In this document: in pieces, positions 1-7,355 of the stretch
How positions within the stretch are numbered: position 1 is the first letter of the stretch
Layout: every line of letters begins with the position of its first letter
Source of the DNA: JBFGCA01 sp041567315
GTDB lineage: Bacteria; Acidobacteriota; Thermoanaerobaculia; Multivoradales; JAHEKO01
Assembly: GCA_041567315.1 (NCBI GenBank)
Contig: JBFGCA010000107.1
Span: 1 to 16,916, forward strand
DNA length: 16,916 nt
Direction: 5' to 3'
Made by a program: the position numbers and the translations under genes
The notes under the pieces: generated by a model
What the model was told of the DNA's origin: nothing
Database searches by the model: none
Seen by the model: only the letters and a program-made list of their open reading frames with translations

Positions 1-779
1 ACCCGCCGGCGGGCCTCGCGGCTGAGCTGCTGGCGGTCGATCAGCTTCTCGGTCTCCTGCTGGGCGAGGATCTCCCTGGCCTCGGCCACCGACACGGTGC
101 GCTGCTTGCGGCGGCCGAAGAAGCCGGGCAGCATCTCCTTGATGTTGATGCCGACCTCTTCGACGCCCTGCGGGGTGATCATCTCGAAGCTGGGAAAGGA
201 GGCGTCCTCGACCTCGATCTCGACCTGGCGGCTGTCGAGGGCGCCGGCGCGCAGCTTCTGGCGCAGCTTCTCGCGGGTGGCCTCGAAGTCCGGCGCCTCG
301 CTGCCCACGGTGCTGGCCAGGGGGTCGGGCACCAGCAGCCGCAGCAGCCGCTCCTCGGCCCGCCGCTCGGCGCTCTCGCGCAGCGCCTGGCGCTTCTCTT
401 CTTTGACCATGCCGACCGCGATCTCGACCAGGTCGCGGATCATCGACTCGACGTCGCGGCCGACGTAGCCCACCTCGGTGAACTTGCTGGCCTCGACCTT
501 GGAGAACGGGGCGCGCGCCAGGCGGGCCAGCCGGCGGGCGATCTCGGTCTTGCCCACCCCGGTGGGGCCGATCATCAGGATGTTCTTGGGCAGCACCTCC
601 TCGGCCATCTCGGGGTCGAGCTGCTGGCGCCGCCAGCGGTTGCGCAGCGCGATCGCCACCGCCCGCTTGGCGTCGGCCTGGCTGACGATGTACTTGTCCA
701 GCTCGGCGACGATCTGGCGAGGGGTCAGGTCCTCCAGCCGCCACTCGGCCGCTTTGGGTCCGATCAGTTCCACCGCCAT
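1..779 (-). CDS. hslU: ATP-dependent protease ATPase subunit HslU (partial, C-terminus beyond left edge)
   Basis: HslU is the AAA+ unfoldase ring that recognises and unfolds proteins and feeds them to the HslV peptidase in the cytoplasm. The 259 visible codons hold the N-terminal part: the family signature TPRQIVAELDKYIVSQ near residues 19-34, ALRNRWRRQQL at about 44-54, Walker A GPTGVGKT at 71-78, the pore-loop region EVGYVGRDVESM, and then the charged intermediate domain. Walker B, sensor residues and the C-terminal tail that enters HslV are off the window. The ATG start follows a good Shine-Dalgarno GGGGAGGG (789-796) at 9 nt spacing. The N-terminus is about 15 residues longer than E. coli HslU. 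It lies 28 bp after hslV on the same strand, so co-transcription is expected. Identity is clear from the sequence. Confidence 0.97.
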   Translation of the reverse strand, partial: MAVELIGPKAAEWRLEDLTPRQIVAELDKYIVSQADAKRAVAIALRNRWRRQQLDPEMAEEVLPKNILMIGPTGVGKTEIARRLARLARAPFSKVEASKFTEVGYVGRDVESMIRDLVEIAVGMVKEEKRQALRESAERRAEERLLRLLVPDPLASTVGSEAPDFEATREKLRQKLRAGALDSRQVEIEVEDASFPSFEMITPQGVEEVGINIKEMLPGFFGRRKQRTVSVAEAREILAQQETEKLIDRQQLSREARRR

Positions 780-788
780 GCTCTCGAG

Positions 789-796
789 CCCTCCCC
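789..796 (-). promoter_or_regulatory. Shine-Dalgarno sequence of hslU
   Basis: On the minus strand GGGGAGGG lies 9 nt before the hslU ATG (777-779), inside the 28-bp hslV-hslU gap. It supports this ATG as the start even though it adds an N-terminal extension compared with E. coli HslU. Confidence 0.7.
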
Positions 797-807
797 GCGC
801 CCGCCCA

Positions 808-1344
808 TCAGAGTTCCTCGACGGTGAACCGGTCGTTGGTGAAGACGCAGATGTCGGCGGCGATCTGCATCGCCTCGCGCACCACCTCGGCGGCTGGCAG
901 CTCGGTGTGCTTGAGCAGCGCCTTGGCGGCGGCCAGCGCGAAGTTGGCCCCCGAGCCGATGGCCAGCACGCCGTCCTCGTCGGGCTGGAGCAGGTCACCG
1001 GTGCCCGAGACCAGGAAGCTCTTCTCGCGGTCGGCGACGATCATGAAGGCCTCGAGGCGGCGCAGGATGCGGTCGGTGCGCCAGTCCTTGGCCAGCTCCA
1101 CCACCGCCCGCTCGAGGTTGCCCTGGTGCTCCTCGAGCTTGCCGTCGAAACGGCTGAAGAGGGCGAGCCCGTCGGCGGCGCCGCCGGCGAAGCCGACCAG
1201 CACCTTGCCCTTGCCGGCGCGTTTGACCTTGACCGCACCGCTCTTGACCACGGTGTTGTTGAGGGTCACCTGACCGTCGCTCGCCATGCAGGTCCGACCG
1301 TCGCGCCGGACCAACAGCACAGTGGTGGCGGTGGCGCGGCTCAC
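808..1344 (-). CDS. hslV: ATP-dependent protease peptidase subunit HslV
   Basis: HslV is the threonine-peptidase double hexamer that degrades substrates delivered by HslU. The 178-residue product matches the family over its whole length: TTVLLVRRDG, ASDGQVTLNNTVVK, GFAGGAADGLALF, ELAKDWRTDR, IGSGANFALAAAKALL, and ICVFTNDRFTVEEL at the end. Aligning with E. coli makes Thr7 the mature N-terminal nucleophile. With that numbering Asp23 and Lys39 fall exactly at the conserved D17 and K33, so a six-residue propeptide (MSRATA) must be removed. The residue before the Asp is Ser instead of the usual Gly. The start is a GTG; the next in-frame GTG would delete the nucleophile. There is no clear Shine-Dalgarno, but a TAGAAT element lies 9 nt upstream, so the mRNA may be leaderless. 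Confidence 0.97.
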   Translation of the reverse strand: MSRATATTVLLVRRDGRTCMASDGQVTLNNTVVKSGAVKVKRAGKGKVLVGFAGGAADGLALFSRFDGKLEEHQGNLERAVVELAKDWRTDRILRRLEAFMIVADREKSFLVSGTGDLLQPDEDGVLAIGSGANFALAAAKALLKHTELPAAEVVREAMQIAADICVFTNDRFTVEEL

Positions 1345-1353
1345 GGGGCGGGG

Positions 1354-1359
1354 ATTCTA
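1354..1359 (-). promoter_or_regulatory. candidate -10 element (TAGAAT) for hslVU
   Basis: On the minus strand TAGAAT (5 of 6 matches to TATAAT) stands alone in GC-rich DNA, with 9 nt between it and the hslV GTG. Transcription would start at or just before the start codon. No convincing -35 hexamer lies 17 bp upstream (that position is an A-run). It falls in the 47-bp gap before hslV and could give hslVU its own promoter inside the longer operon. Confidence 0.4.
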
Positions 1360-1391
1360 ACAGGGGGCCGCCGCCGTTTTTTCGCCCGCGC

Positions 1392-1943
1392 TCACCCCGG
1401 CGGCGGCCGCTCGGCGGCGCGGCGGATCGCCGCCACCAGCGCCACGGGGTCGTCCGGGGTGACCACCAGCCGGCGCTCGTCGGCTTCCACCAGGACGGCG
1501 TGGGAGAGGTCGCTGGCGTAGAGGTCGAACTCGCCGAGCCGCTGCGAGTCGAAGCCGCCGGCGCCGGCCACCACGCCGCCGGTCGAGGCCAGCCGCTCGA
1601 GGTAGCGGCGCTCGTCGGGGTCCAGCCGGCGGGCGGCGGCGCCGGCCAGCGGCAGCTCGATCCGCTCGCCGCGGGTCTGGAGACGGAACCGCGCGCCTTC
1701 GACCTCGAGCCAGAGCGGGCGCGGGTCGGCCCCCAGCCGCCAGCCGCTCCAGGCCACCGCCCCGACCGCCAGGGCGATGAGCGCCGGACCGGTACGGCTG
1801 GCGAAGAGCAGGCCGCCGGCCAGCAGCGCCATGCCCACGGCCGCGCCGCCCAGCACCAGCGCCAGCCGCCGGCGTCCGGCGGCGACGCTGCCGCCGGGGG
1901 TGCAGGGGAAGCGCTGGGTGGCTGGCTCAGCGCTCAGGGGCAT
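1392..1943 (-). CDS. small membrane protein with two N-terminal TM segments and a possible PH-like domain
   Basis: The 183-residue product is not a named protein I recognise. It has a short N-terminal tail with an Arg patch (RRR, about 24-26), two hydrophobic segments at about 27-48 and 52-69, then a soluble C-terminal part. The pattern there (LWLEVEGARFRLQTRGERIELPL, later FDLYASDLSHAVLVEADERR followed by LVVTPDDPVALVAAIRR) resembles bacterial PH-like (bPH) domains, in which a terminal 'natural position' strand leads into a helix. This is a fold-level guess. The start codon overlaps the end of xerC by 17 bp and has no good Shine-Dalgarno, so translational coupling to xerC is likely. Its function is unknown. 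Its place between xerC and hslV is unusual for this conserved cluster. Confidence 0.75.
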   Translation of the reverse strand: MPLSAEPATQRFPCTPGGSVAAGRRRLALVLGGAAVGMALLAGGLLFASRTGPALIALAVGAVAWSGWRLGADPRPLWLEVEGARFRLQTRGERIELPLAGAAARRLDPDERRYLERLASTGGVVAGAGGFDSQRLGEFDLYASDLSHAVLVEADERRLVVTPDDPVALVAAIRRAAERPPPG

Positions 1944-2865
1944 CTGCGGCCCGCGCCCGCGGGTGGGACTGGCGGTAGACGTTGAGCAGCCGCTCGACCT
2001 CGAGGTGGGTGTAGCGCTGGGTGGTGGCCAGCGAGCTGTGGCCCAGCAGCTCCTGGATGGTGCGAAGGTCGGCGCCCCCCTCGAGCAGATGGGTGGCGAA
2101 GGTGTGCCGCAGGGTGTGGGGGTGGACCCCGGCGGCGACCGCCGCCTGCTCCACCCGCCGGTCGACGATGCGGCGCACCGAGCGCTGGCCGAGTCGGCCG
2201 CCCCGGTAGTTGAGGAACAGCGGCTCCTCTTCGCCGCCGGTGGTGCCGCGGACCTCGGGCCAGCTCTCGCGCCAGCGCTCGAGCGCCCGGGCGGCCGGCC
2301 GGCCGAAGGGCACCATCCGCTCCTTGCCGCCCTTGCCCATCACCCTGAGCAGCCGGGTCTCGAGATCGAGGTCGCCCCAGTCGAGGCTCACCAGCTCGCC
2401 GACCCGGAGCCCGGAGGCGTAGAGCAGCTCGAGCAGCGCCCGGTCGCGGCGCTCGAGCGGGCGGTCGCCGCCGGCGGCGTCGAGCAGGTTCTCGACCTCG
2501 CCGGGCCGCAGGTGCCGCGGCAGTTTCGAGGGCTGCTTGGGCGTGCGCACCGCGGCCGCCGGGTTGGCGTCGGCCACCCCCTCGCGGCAGGCGAAGCGGA
2601 ACAGACCGCGCACCGCCGCCAGCGAACGCGCCTGCCCGCGCCGTCCCAGACCGCGGCGAGCCTGGGCGGCGACGAAGGAGCGCACCGCCAGCGCGTCGAC
2701 GTCGCCGACCTCGAGCTCCTGGGGCCGGCGGGCCAGGAAGTCGGCGGCCAGGAAGTCGACGAAGCGCCCGAGATCGCCGCGGTAGGCGCGGAGCGTGTGG
2801 GGCGAGAGGCCGCGGTCGTCCGCCAGGTGCTCGAGATAGCGGTCGATCAACCTGCTGAGAGACAT
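1927..2865 (-). CDS. xerC: tyrosine recombinase XerC
   Basis: XerC is a site-specific recombinase that, with XerD, resolves chromosome dimers at dif. The 312-residue length is normal. The N-terminal SAM-like DNA-binding domain (about 1-105; DRGLSPHTLRAYRGDL at 17-32) is followed by the catalytic domain with the full set of residues: Arg154 (SGLRVGEL), Lys178 (MGKGGKE), His250 and Arg253 (HTLRHTFATHLL), His276 (LGHSS) and nucleophile Tyr285 (TTQRYTHL). The reading frame stays open far upstream, through the trmFO region, but homology begins at this ATG (2863-2865), 17 bp after the trmFO stop. XerC is chosen over XerD from gene order (trmFO-xerC-hslV). The 3' end overlaps the next gene by 17 bp. 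Confidence 0.94.
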   Translation of the reverse strand: MSLSRLIDRYLEHLADDRGLSPHTLRAYRGDLGRFVDFLAADFLARRPQELEVGDVDALAVRSFVAAQARRGLGRRGQARSLAAVRGLFRFACREGVADANPAAAVRTPKQPSKLPRHLRPGEVENLLDAAGGDRPLERRDRALLELLYASGLRVGELVSLDWGDLDLETRLLRVMGKGGKERMVPFGRPAARALERWRESWPEVRGTTGGEEEPLFLNYRGGRLGQRSVRRIVDRRVEQAAVAAGVHPHTLRHTFATHLLEGGADLRTIQELLGHSSLATTQRYTHLEVERLLNVYRQSHPRARAADAPER

Positions 2866-2882
2866 CTGGTGGCCAGCGCCGA

Positions 2883-4289
2883 TCACCCGCGGGCGCCGGC
2901 CGCGGCGTCCCTCCGCGGCGCGCGGCGGTCCCGTTCGGGCGCCACGACTGGAACGTGTGGAGCCGCCGAGATCCCGCAACGCTCGGCCCAGGCGGTGAGG
3001 TCGCGGGCCGCGCGCTCGACGTAGGCCGCCCGCCGCCGCCGGCGCGGCGGCCGCGGCTCGAGCTCCGGGAACAGGCCGTAGTTGACGTTGGCGGGCTGGA
3101 AGCGCTCGGGGTCGGAGAGCGTCAGATGGCGGGCGAGGGCGCCCAGCGCGGTGGTCTCGGGCAGCGGCTCGGGCTCTCGCCCGTGCCGCTCGAGGGCGAG
3201 ATAGAGCGCGATCGCCAGCCCGGTGGCCGCCGACTCCAGGTAACCCTCGACGCCGGTGATCTGACCGGCGAGCCGCACCCGCGGCTCGCGGCGGACGCGG
3301 TAGCGGGCGTCGAGGTGGACCGGGGAGTTGACGAAGGTGTTGCGATGCACCTGGCCGAGCCGGGTGAAGCGCGCCTGCTCCAGCCCGGGGATCATCCGGA
3401 AGACCCGCTGCTGCTCGCCCCAGCGCATCCGCGACTGGAAGCCCACCAGGTTGAAGCGGTCGCGGGCCAGAGTCTCGCGGCGCAGCTGCACCACCGCCCA
3501 CGGCCGCCGCCCGTCGGGCGCCCTCAGCCCCACCGGCTTCATCGGCCCGAAGCGCAGGGTGTCGACGCCGCGCCGCGCCAGCTCCTCGATCGGCAGGCAG
3601 CCCTCGAAGAAGAGCGCCTTCTCGAAGTCGTGGAGCGGCAGCACCTCGGCCTCGAGCACGGCGCGGTGGAAGGCCCGGTAGGTGGCCTCGTCCATCGCCG
3701 CGTTGAGGTAGTCGTCGCCCTCCCCCTTGCCGTAGCGCGAGGCCCAGAACAGGCGCGTGTAGTCGAGGCTGTCGCCGTCGACGATGGGGGCGATCGAGTC
3801 GTAGAAGTAGAGGTGCTCGCCGCCCAGCAGCTCGGCGAGCTGCCCCGAGATCGCCTCCGAGGTGAGCGGCCCGGTGGCCAGCACCACCTCGCCCGCGGGC
3901 AGCCGCTCGACCTCCTGCCGGCGGATCTCCAGGCCGGGCGTCTCGGCCAGGGTCGAGGTGACGGTGGCGGCGAAGCGCTCGCGGTCCACCGCCAGGGCGC
4001 TGCCGGCCGGCACCGCGGCGCCGCGGGCGGCGGCGATGACGAGCGACGAGAAGCGCTCCATCTCGCGTTTGAGCAGCCCGGCGGCGTGCTCGGGGTCGTC
4101 GCTGCGCAGCGAGTTGCTGCAGACCAGCTCGGCGAGGTCGCCGGTCTTGTGGGCCGGCGTCGAGCGCCGGGGTCGCATCTCCCACAGCACCACCGGCACC
4201 CCGCGGCGGGCGAGCTGATAGGCGCACTCGCAGCCCGCCAGGCCGCCGCCGACGACCTGCACTGGCTGGGCTCGGATGGGATCGCTCAT
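2883..4289 (-). CDS. trmFO: methylenetetrahydrofolate--tRNA (uracil-5-)-methyltransferase TrmFO
   Basis: TrmFO makes 5-methyluridine at position 54 of the tRNA T-loop, using methylene-tetrahydrofolate as carbon donor and FAD/NAD(P)H as reductant. The 468-residue product has the FAD-binding GGGLAG at 14-19, the family block ELVCSNSLRSDD (Cys57), DSIAPIVDGDSLDY at about 164-176, FFEGCLPIEELARRGVDTLRFGPMKPVGL (split here only by position: Cys231 in EGCLP) and the C-terminal GQITGVEGYLESAATGL. Cys57 and Cys231 correspond to the two catalytic cysteines known in the Bacillus enzyme (C53 and C226). The C-terminus ends in an Arg/Ala-rich tail. The ATG is 50 bp after topA, with no strong Shine-Dalgarno and a GATAAT 9 nt upstream. 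Confidence 0.97.
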   Translation of the reverse strand: MSDPIRAQPVQVVGGGLAGCECAYQLARRGVPVVLWEMRPRRSTPAHKTGDLAELVCSNSLRSDDPEHAAGLLKREMERFSSLVIAAARGAAVPAGSALAVDRERFAATVTSTLAETPGLEIRRQEVERLPAGEVVLATGPLTSEAISGQLAELLGGEHLYFYDSIAPIVDGDSLDYTRLFWASRYGKGEGDDYLNAAMDEATYRAFHRAVLEAEVLPLHDFEKALFFEGCLPIEELARRGVDTLRFGPMKPVGLRAPDGRRPWAVVQLRRETLARDRFNLVGFQSRMRWGEQQRVFRMIPGLEQARFTRLGQVHRNTFVNSPVHLDARYRVRREPRVRLAGQITGVEGYLESAATGLAIALYLALERHGREPEPLPETTALGALARHLTLSDPERFQPANVNYGLFPELEPRPPRRRRRAAYVERAARDLTAWAERCGISAAPHVPVVAPERDRRAPRRDAAAGARG

Positions 4290-4298
4290 GCCGCCCGG

Positions 4299-4304
4299 AT
4301 TATC
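4299..4304 (-). promoter_or_regulatory. candidate -10 element (GATAAT) for trmFO
   Basis: On the minus strand GATAAT matches TATAAT at 5 of 6 positions and is separated from the trmFO ATG by 9 nt, the same spacing as the hslV element. No -35 hexamer is evident (a GC-rich hairpin lies there). A leaderless trmFO transcript is possible. Confidence 0.35.
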
Positions 4305-4315
4305 TCAGGGCGGAA

Positions 4316-4337
4316 GGCGCCGCCGGCGGCGGGCGCC
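4316..4337 (-). terminator. GC-rich hairpin after topA (attenuator-like, no T-tract)
   Basis: Just after the topA stop codon the minus strand reads GGCGCCCGCC, a three-base loop, then GGCGGCGCC: a 9-bp stem with one bulged C. Only two T residues follow, so it is not a canonical intrinsic terminator. It could pause or partly end transcription between topA and trmFO. A chance structure in GC-rich DNA is the alternative. Confidence 0.35.
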
Positions 4338-4339
4338 GT

Positions 4340-7063
4340 CTACGCTTTCTTTTTCGACGGCTTTCTCCGCGTCTTCGCCTTTTTCGGCTTCGCGGCCTTC
4401 TTCGGCGTCGCCTTCTTCGGCGTCTTTTTCTTGGGGGCTTTCTTGCCCTTGGCCGCCCGCTTGCGCTTGGGCGGCTTGCCGCGCTCGTCGAGCAGCCGGA
4501 CGGCGGCCTCGGCGTCGAGCGAGGCCGGGTCGGTGCCGCGGGGCAGCGAGGCGTTGAGCTCGCCGTCGGTGAGATACGGGCCGTAGCGGCCTTCGAGGAG
4601 CTGGAGCTTGCGGTCGCCGTCCGCGAACTCTGCCAGCACGGTGCGGGTGGCGCGCCCGCGCCCGCGCCGCGCCTTGGGCTGGGCCAGCAGGTCGAGCGCC
4701 CGCTCCAGCGAGACGTTGTAGGCGTCGTCCTCGGCGGTGAGCGAGCGGGTCTCGGTGCCGCGCTTGACGAAGGGACCGAAGCGGCCGCTGGTGGCGATCA
4801 CCTCCTCGCCGCTCTCGGGGTCGGCCCCCAGGGTCCGCGGCAGCGACAGCCAGCGCAGCGCATCCTGGAGCCGCACCGAGTCCTCGCTCAGCCCGCGGGG
4901 CAGCGAGGCGCGCTTGGGCTTGGGGTCACCCGAGCCGCGCTCGGGGGTCTCGCCGAGCTGGACGTAGGCCCCGAAGCGGCCGTGGGCCAGATAGACCGGC
5001 TCGCCCGACTCCGGGTCCTCGCCCAGCAGGCGGGCGCCCTGGCGCGCCCGCTCGAGCAGCTCGACCGCCCGCTCGACGGTGAGGTCGGCCGGCGCCAGGT
5101 CCTCGGCCAGCGAGGCCATCACCGCGCCCTGGTCGCCGTTGCCCTCGAGCCGCAGGTAGGGCCCGTAGCGGCCGATCTTGATCACGATCGAGCGGCCGGT
5201 CTCGGGGTGTTTGCCCACCTCGAGCGCCGGGTAGGAGATGTCGGGCTCCTGGCTGGCAATCCGCCGCTCGAGCCCCGGCTGCTGGTCGCCGCGCCCGAAG
5301 TAGAAGCCCTCGAGGTGGTCCTTCCAGTCCAGCGCGCCGCCGGCGATGTCGTCGAGCTGCTGCTCCATGCGGGCGGTGAAGGTGGTGTCGACGTAGTCGC
5401 GGAAGTGCTCCTCGAGGAGCTGGGTGACCGCCATGGCGGTGAAGGTCGGCACCAGGGCGCTGCCCTGCTTGAAGACGTAGCCGCGCCGCTGGATGGTGTC
5501 GAGGATCGGGGCGTAGGTGGAGGGGCGGCCGATGCCCTCGGACTCGAGCTTCTTGACCAGGCTGGCCTCGGTGAAGCGCGCCGGCGGGGCGGTCTCGCGG
5601 CCGCGGGGCTCGACCGTCAGCGGCTCGCAGGCGTCGCCGGTGGCGAGCGGCGGCAGCAGCACCTCCTTCTCGGCGCCGGAGTCGTCGCTGCCGTCCCCCC
5701 AGGCGCGCAGGAAGCCGGCGAACTCGATGGTGGTGCCGGTGGCGGCGAAGACCCCTTCGTCGCCGCTCCCGGCGGCAACCGGCGCGGTGATCTCGACCGC
5801 GGTGCGGCGCAGCCGGGCGTCGGGCATCTGGCTGGCCACCGTCCGCCGCCAGATCAGCTCGTAGAGCTTGCGCTCGTCGCCCTCCAGGAAGCGGGCCATG
5901 CGGTCCGGGGTGCGCCGGAGGTCGGTGGGGCGGATCCCCTCGTGCGCCTCCTGGGCCGACTTGCTCTTGGTCTTGTACTGCCGCGGCCCCTTGGCGAAGG
6001 CCTCGCCGTAGCGCTGTCGGATCACCTCCTGGGCCTGGGCCAGGGCGCGCCGCGCCAGGGTCACCGAGTCGGTCCGCATGTAGGTGATGAGGCCGACCCG
6101 GTCGCCGCCCGCCTCGATGCCCTCGTAGAGCCGCTGCGCCACCCGCATGGTGCGACGGGCGGTGAAGCGCAGCCGCCGGTGGGCCTCCTGCTGGAGGGTG
6201 GCGGTGGTGAAGGGCGGCGCCGGGCGGCGGGCCAGCGGCTTCTCCTCGACCGAGCTGACCCGGAACGGCCGGTCCCAGCCGGCGATCGCCCGCTCGATCC
6301 GCTCGCGGCTGTCGATCCACAGCGCCCGGCTGCCGTGCTTGAGCCGCCCGGTGTCGGGGTCGAAGTCCTGCCCGGTGGCCAGCCGCTCGCCGCCCAGCCG
6401 CAACAGCCGGGCGGTGAAGCGCTTGCCTTCGACCTCGAACTCGGCCTCGGCGTCCCAGTAGCCGGCGGCCACGAAGCGCATCCGCTCGCGCTCGCGCAGC
6501 ACGCACAACCGCACCGCCACGCTCTGCACGCGGCCGGCCGACAGGCCCCCGCGCACCTTCTTCCACAGCAGCGGCGACAGCTCGTAGCCGAACAGCCGGT
6601 CGAGGATGCGCCGGCTCTCCTGCGCCCGCACCAGGTTCGAGTCGATGTCGCGCGGGCTCTCGAGCGCCTCGTGGATCGCCTCGTCGGTGATCTCGTGGAA
6701 GACGATGCGGCGCACCGGCACCTTGGGCTTGAGCACCTCGACCACGTGCCAGGAGATGCTCTCGCCCTCGCGGTCCTCGTCGGTCGCCAGCAGCAGCTCG
6801 TCGGCCCCTTCGAGCGCCGTCTTCAGCTCGCGGATGTGCTTCTTCTTGTCCTGCGGGATGACGTAGAGCGGCTCGAAGTCGCGCTCGACGTTGACCCCCA
6901 GCCGCGCCCACGACTCCTTCTTGAACCGCTCCGGAATCTGGTCCGCCCGCTCCGGCAGATCGCGGATGTGCCCGAAGCTGGCGGCGATCCGGTAGCCGCG
7001 CCCCAGGATCCGCGCCAGCGTCTTGGCCTTGGCCGGCGACTCGACGATAACCAGCGAGCTCAT
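4340..7063 (-). CDS. topA: DNA topoisomerase I, type IA, with four C-terminal repeats and a lysine-rich tail
   Basis: TopA relaxes negative supercoils by cutting one strand through a 5'-phosphotyrosine. The 907-residue product starts with the Toprim domain (Glu8 in VESPAKA; acidic DEDREGE at 95-101) and has catalytic Tyr328 in GLITYMRTDS. Other family blocks are EAHEGIRPTD at about 372-381 and ESEGIGRPSTYA at 507-517. The usual C-terminal Cys4 zinc fingers are absent; the two cysteines I found are near 187 and 478. Instead there are four Topo-I C-terminal repeats, marked by GRYGPYL or variants at 631, 695, 761 and 825 (spacing 64-66), then a Lys/Pro/Ala tail over about 863-907 that resembles histone H1 C-termini. 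This layout is known from actinobacterial TopA. The ATG has AGGA about 5 nt upstream. It is preceded by the 356-bp repeat-bearing gap. Confidence 0.98.
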   Translation of the reverse strand: MSSLVIVESPAKAKTLARILGRGYRIAASFGHIRDLPERADQIPERFKKESWARLGVNVERDFEPLYVIPQDKKKHIRELKTALEGADELLLATDEDREGESISWHVVEVLKPKVPVRRIVFHEITDEAIHEALESPRDIDSNLVRAQESRRILDRLFGYELSPLLWKKVRGGLSAGRVQSVAVRLCVLRERERMRFVAAGYWDAEAEFEVEGKRFTARLLRLGGERLATGQDFDPDTGRLKHGSRALWIDSRERIERAIAGWDRPFRVSSVEEKPLARRPAPPFTTATLQQEAHRRLRFTARRTMRVAQRLYEGIEAGGDRVGLITYMRTDSVTLARRALAQAQEVIRQRYGEAFAKGPRQYKTKSKSAQEAHEGIRPTDLRRTPDRMARFLEGDERKLYELIWRRTVASQMPDARLRRTAVEITAPVAAGSGDEGVFAATGTTIEFAGFLRAWGDGSDDSGAEKEVLLPPLATGDACEPLTVEPRGRETAPPARFTEASLVKKLESEGIGRPSTYAPILDTIQRRGYVFKQGSALVPTFTAMAVTQLLEEHFRDYVDTTFTARMEQQLDDIAGGALDWKDHLEGFYFGRGDQQPGLERRIASQEPDISYPALEVGKHPETGRSIVIKIGRYGPYLRLEGNGDQGAVMASLAEDLAPADLTVERAVELLERARQGARLLGEDPESGEPVYLAHGRFGAYVQLGETPERGSGDPKPKRASLPRGLSEDSVRLQDALRWLSLPRTLGADPESGEEVIATSGRFGPFVKRGTETRSLTAEDDAYNVSLERALDLLAQPKARRGRGRATRTVLAEFADGDRKLQLLEGRYGPYLTDGELNASLPRGTDPASLDAEAAVRLLDERGKPPKRKRAAKGKKAPKKKTPKKATPKKAAKPKKAKTRRKPSKKKA

Positions 7064-7161
7064 GACGTCCTAGGGGGGCCTTGGAGGGCGGTCGCGGAAC
7101 CTACCACACGCCCCCCCGGCGTCCCCCTCGGCCTCCCGGCCGCCGGCCCGCTGCCCCTACT

Positions 7162-7201
7162 CGTATGTACCAACGTCGATAAGCGCTTCCGCGGAAAAGT
7201 C
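7162..7201 (-). repeat. 40-bp palindromic repeat, copy 1 (most diverged)
   Basis: This is the first of three direct repeats in the 356-bp dprA-topA gap (7064-7419), and the one nearest topA. On the plus strand it begins CGTATGTACC and ends GCGCTTCCGCGGAAAAGTC. The palindrome around CCGCGG is degenerate here (two changes against the other copies). The ATGCAT found in the other copies reads ATGTAC. The distance between the two core centres is 24 bp, as in the other copies. I see no gene in the rest of the gap. Confidence 0.85.
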
Positions 7202-7255
7202 CCAGGGGGCCTTCCCCCCTTTCGGCCCGGCCACCCGGGCTGCGGCGGCGACCCG

Positions 7256-7295
7256 CGCATGCATGACCGTCGATGAGCGTTTCCGCGGAAACGTC
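7256..7295 (-). repeat. 40-bp palindromic repeat, copy 2
   Basis: The second copy starts 94 bp after copy 1. On the plus strand it begins CGCATGCATGACCGTCGATG and ends in the perfect 16-bp palindrome CGTTTCCGCGGAAACG followed by TC. Its ATGCAT centre is 24 bp from the CCGCGG centre. Because the palindrome has no loop, it looks more like a protein-binding site than an RNA hairpin. Confidence 0.88.
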
Positions 7296-7355
7296 GCGCG
7301 CCTCCACCTCGCTCAGGCATCTACTGCCGAGCGACCGAATCTCTTGAGCGTCTGT

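Noticed and set aside
2866..4227. An in-frame upstream extension of xerC that could look like a 766-residue fusion.
   Set aside because: The extension overlaps intact trmFO in another frame, is Arg/Ala-rich without motifs, and XerC homology starts at the ATG at 2863-2865.
4982..7276. A 764-codon open frame on the plus strand opposite topA.
   Set aside because: The opposite strand encodes an intact TopA with every catalytic motif. The plus-strand product is low-complexity Leu/Arg/Gly/Val.
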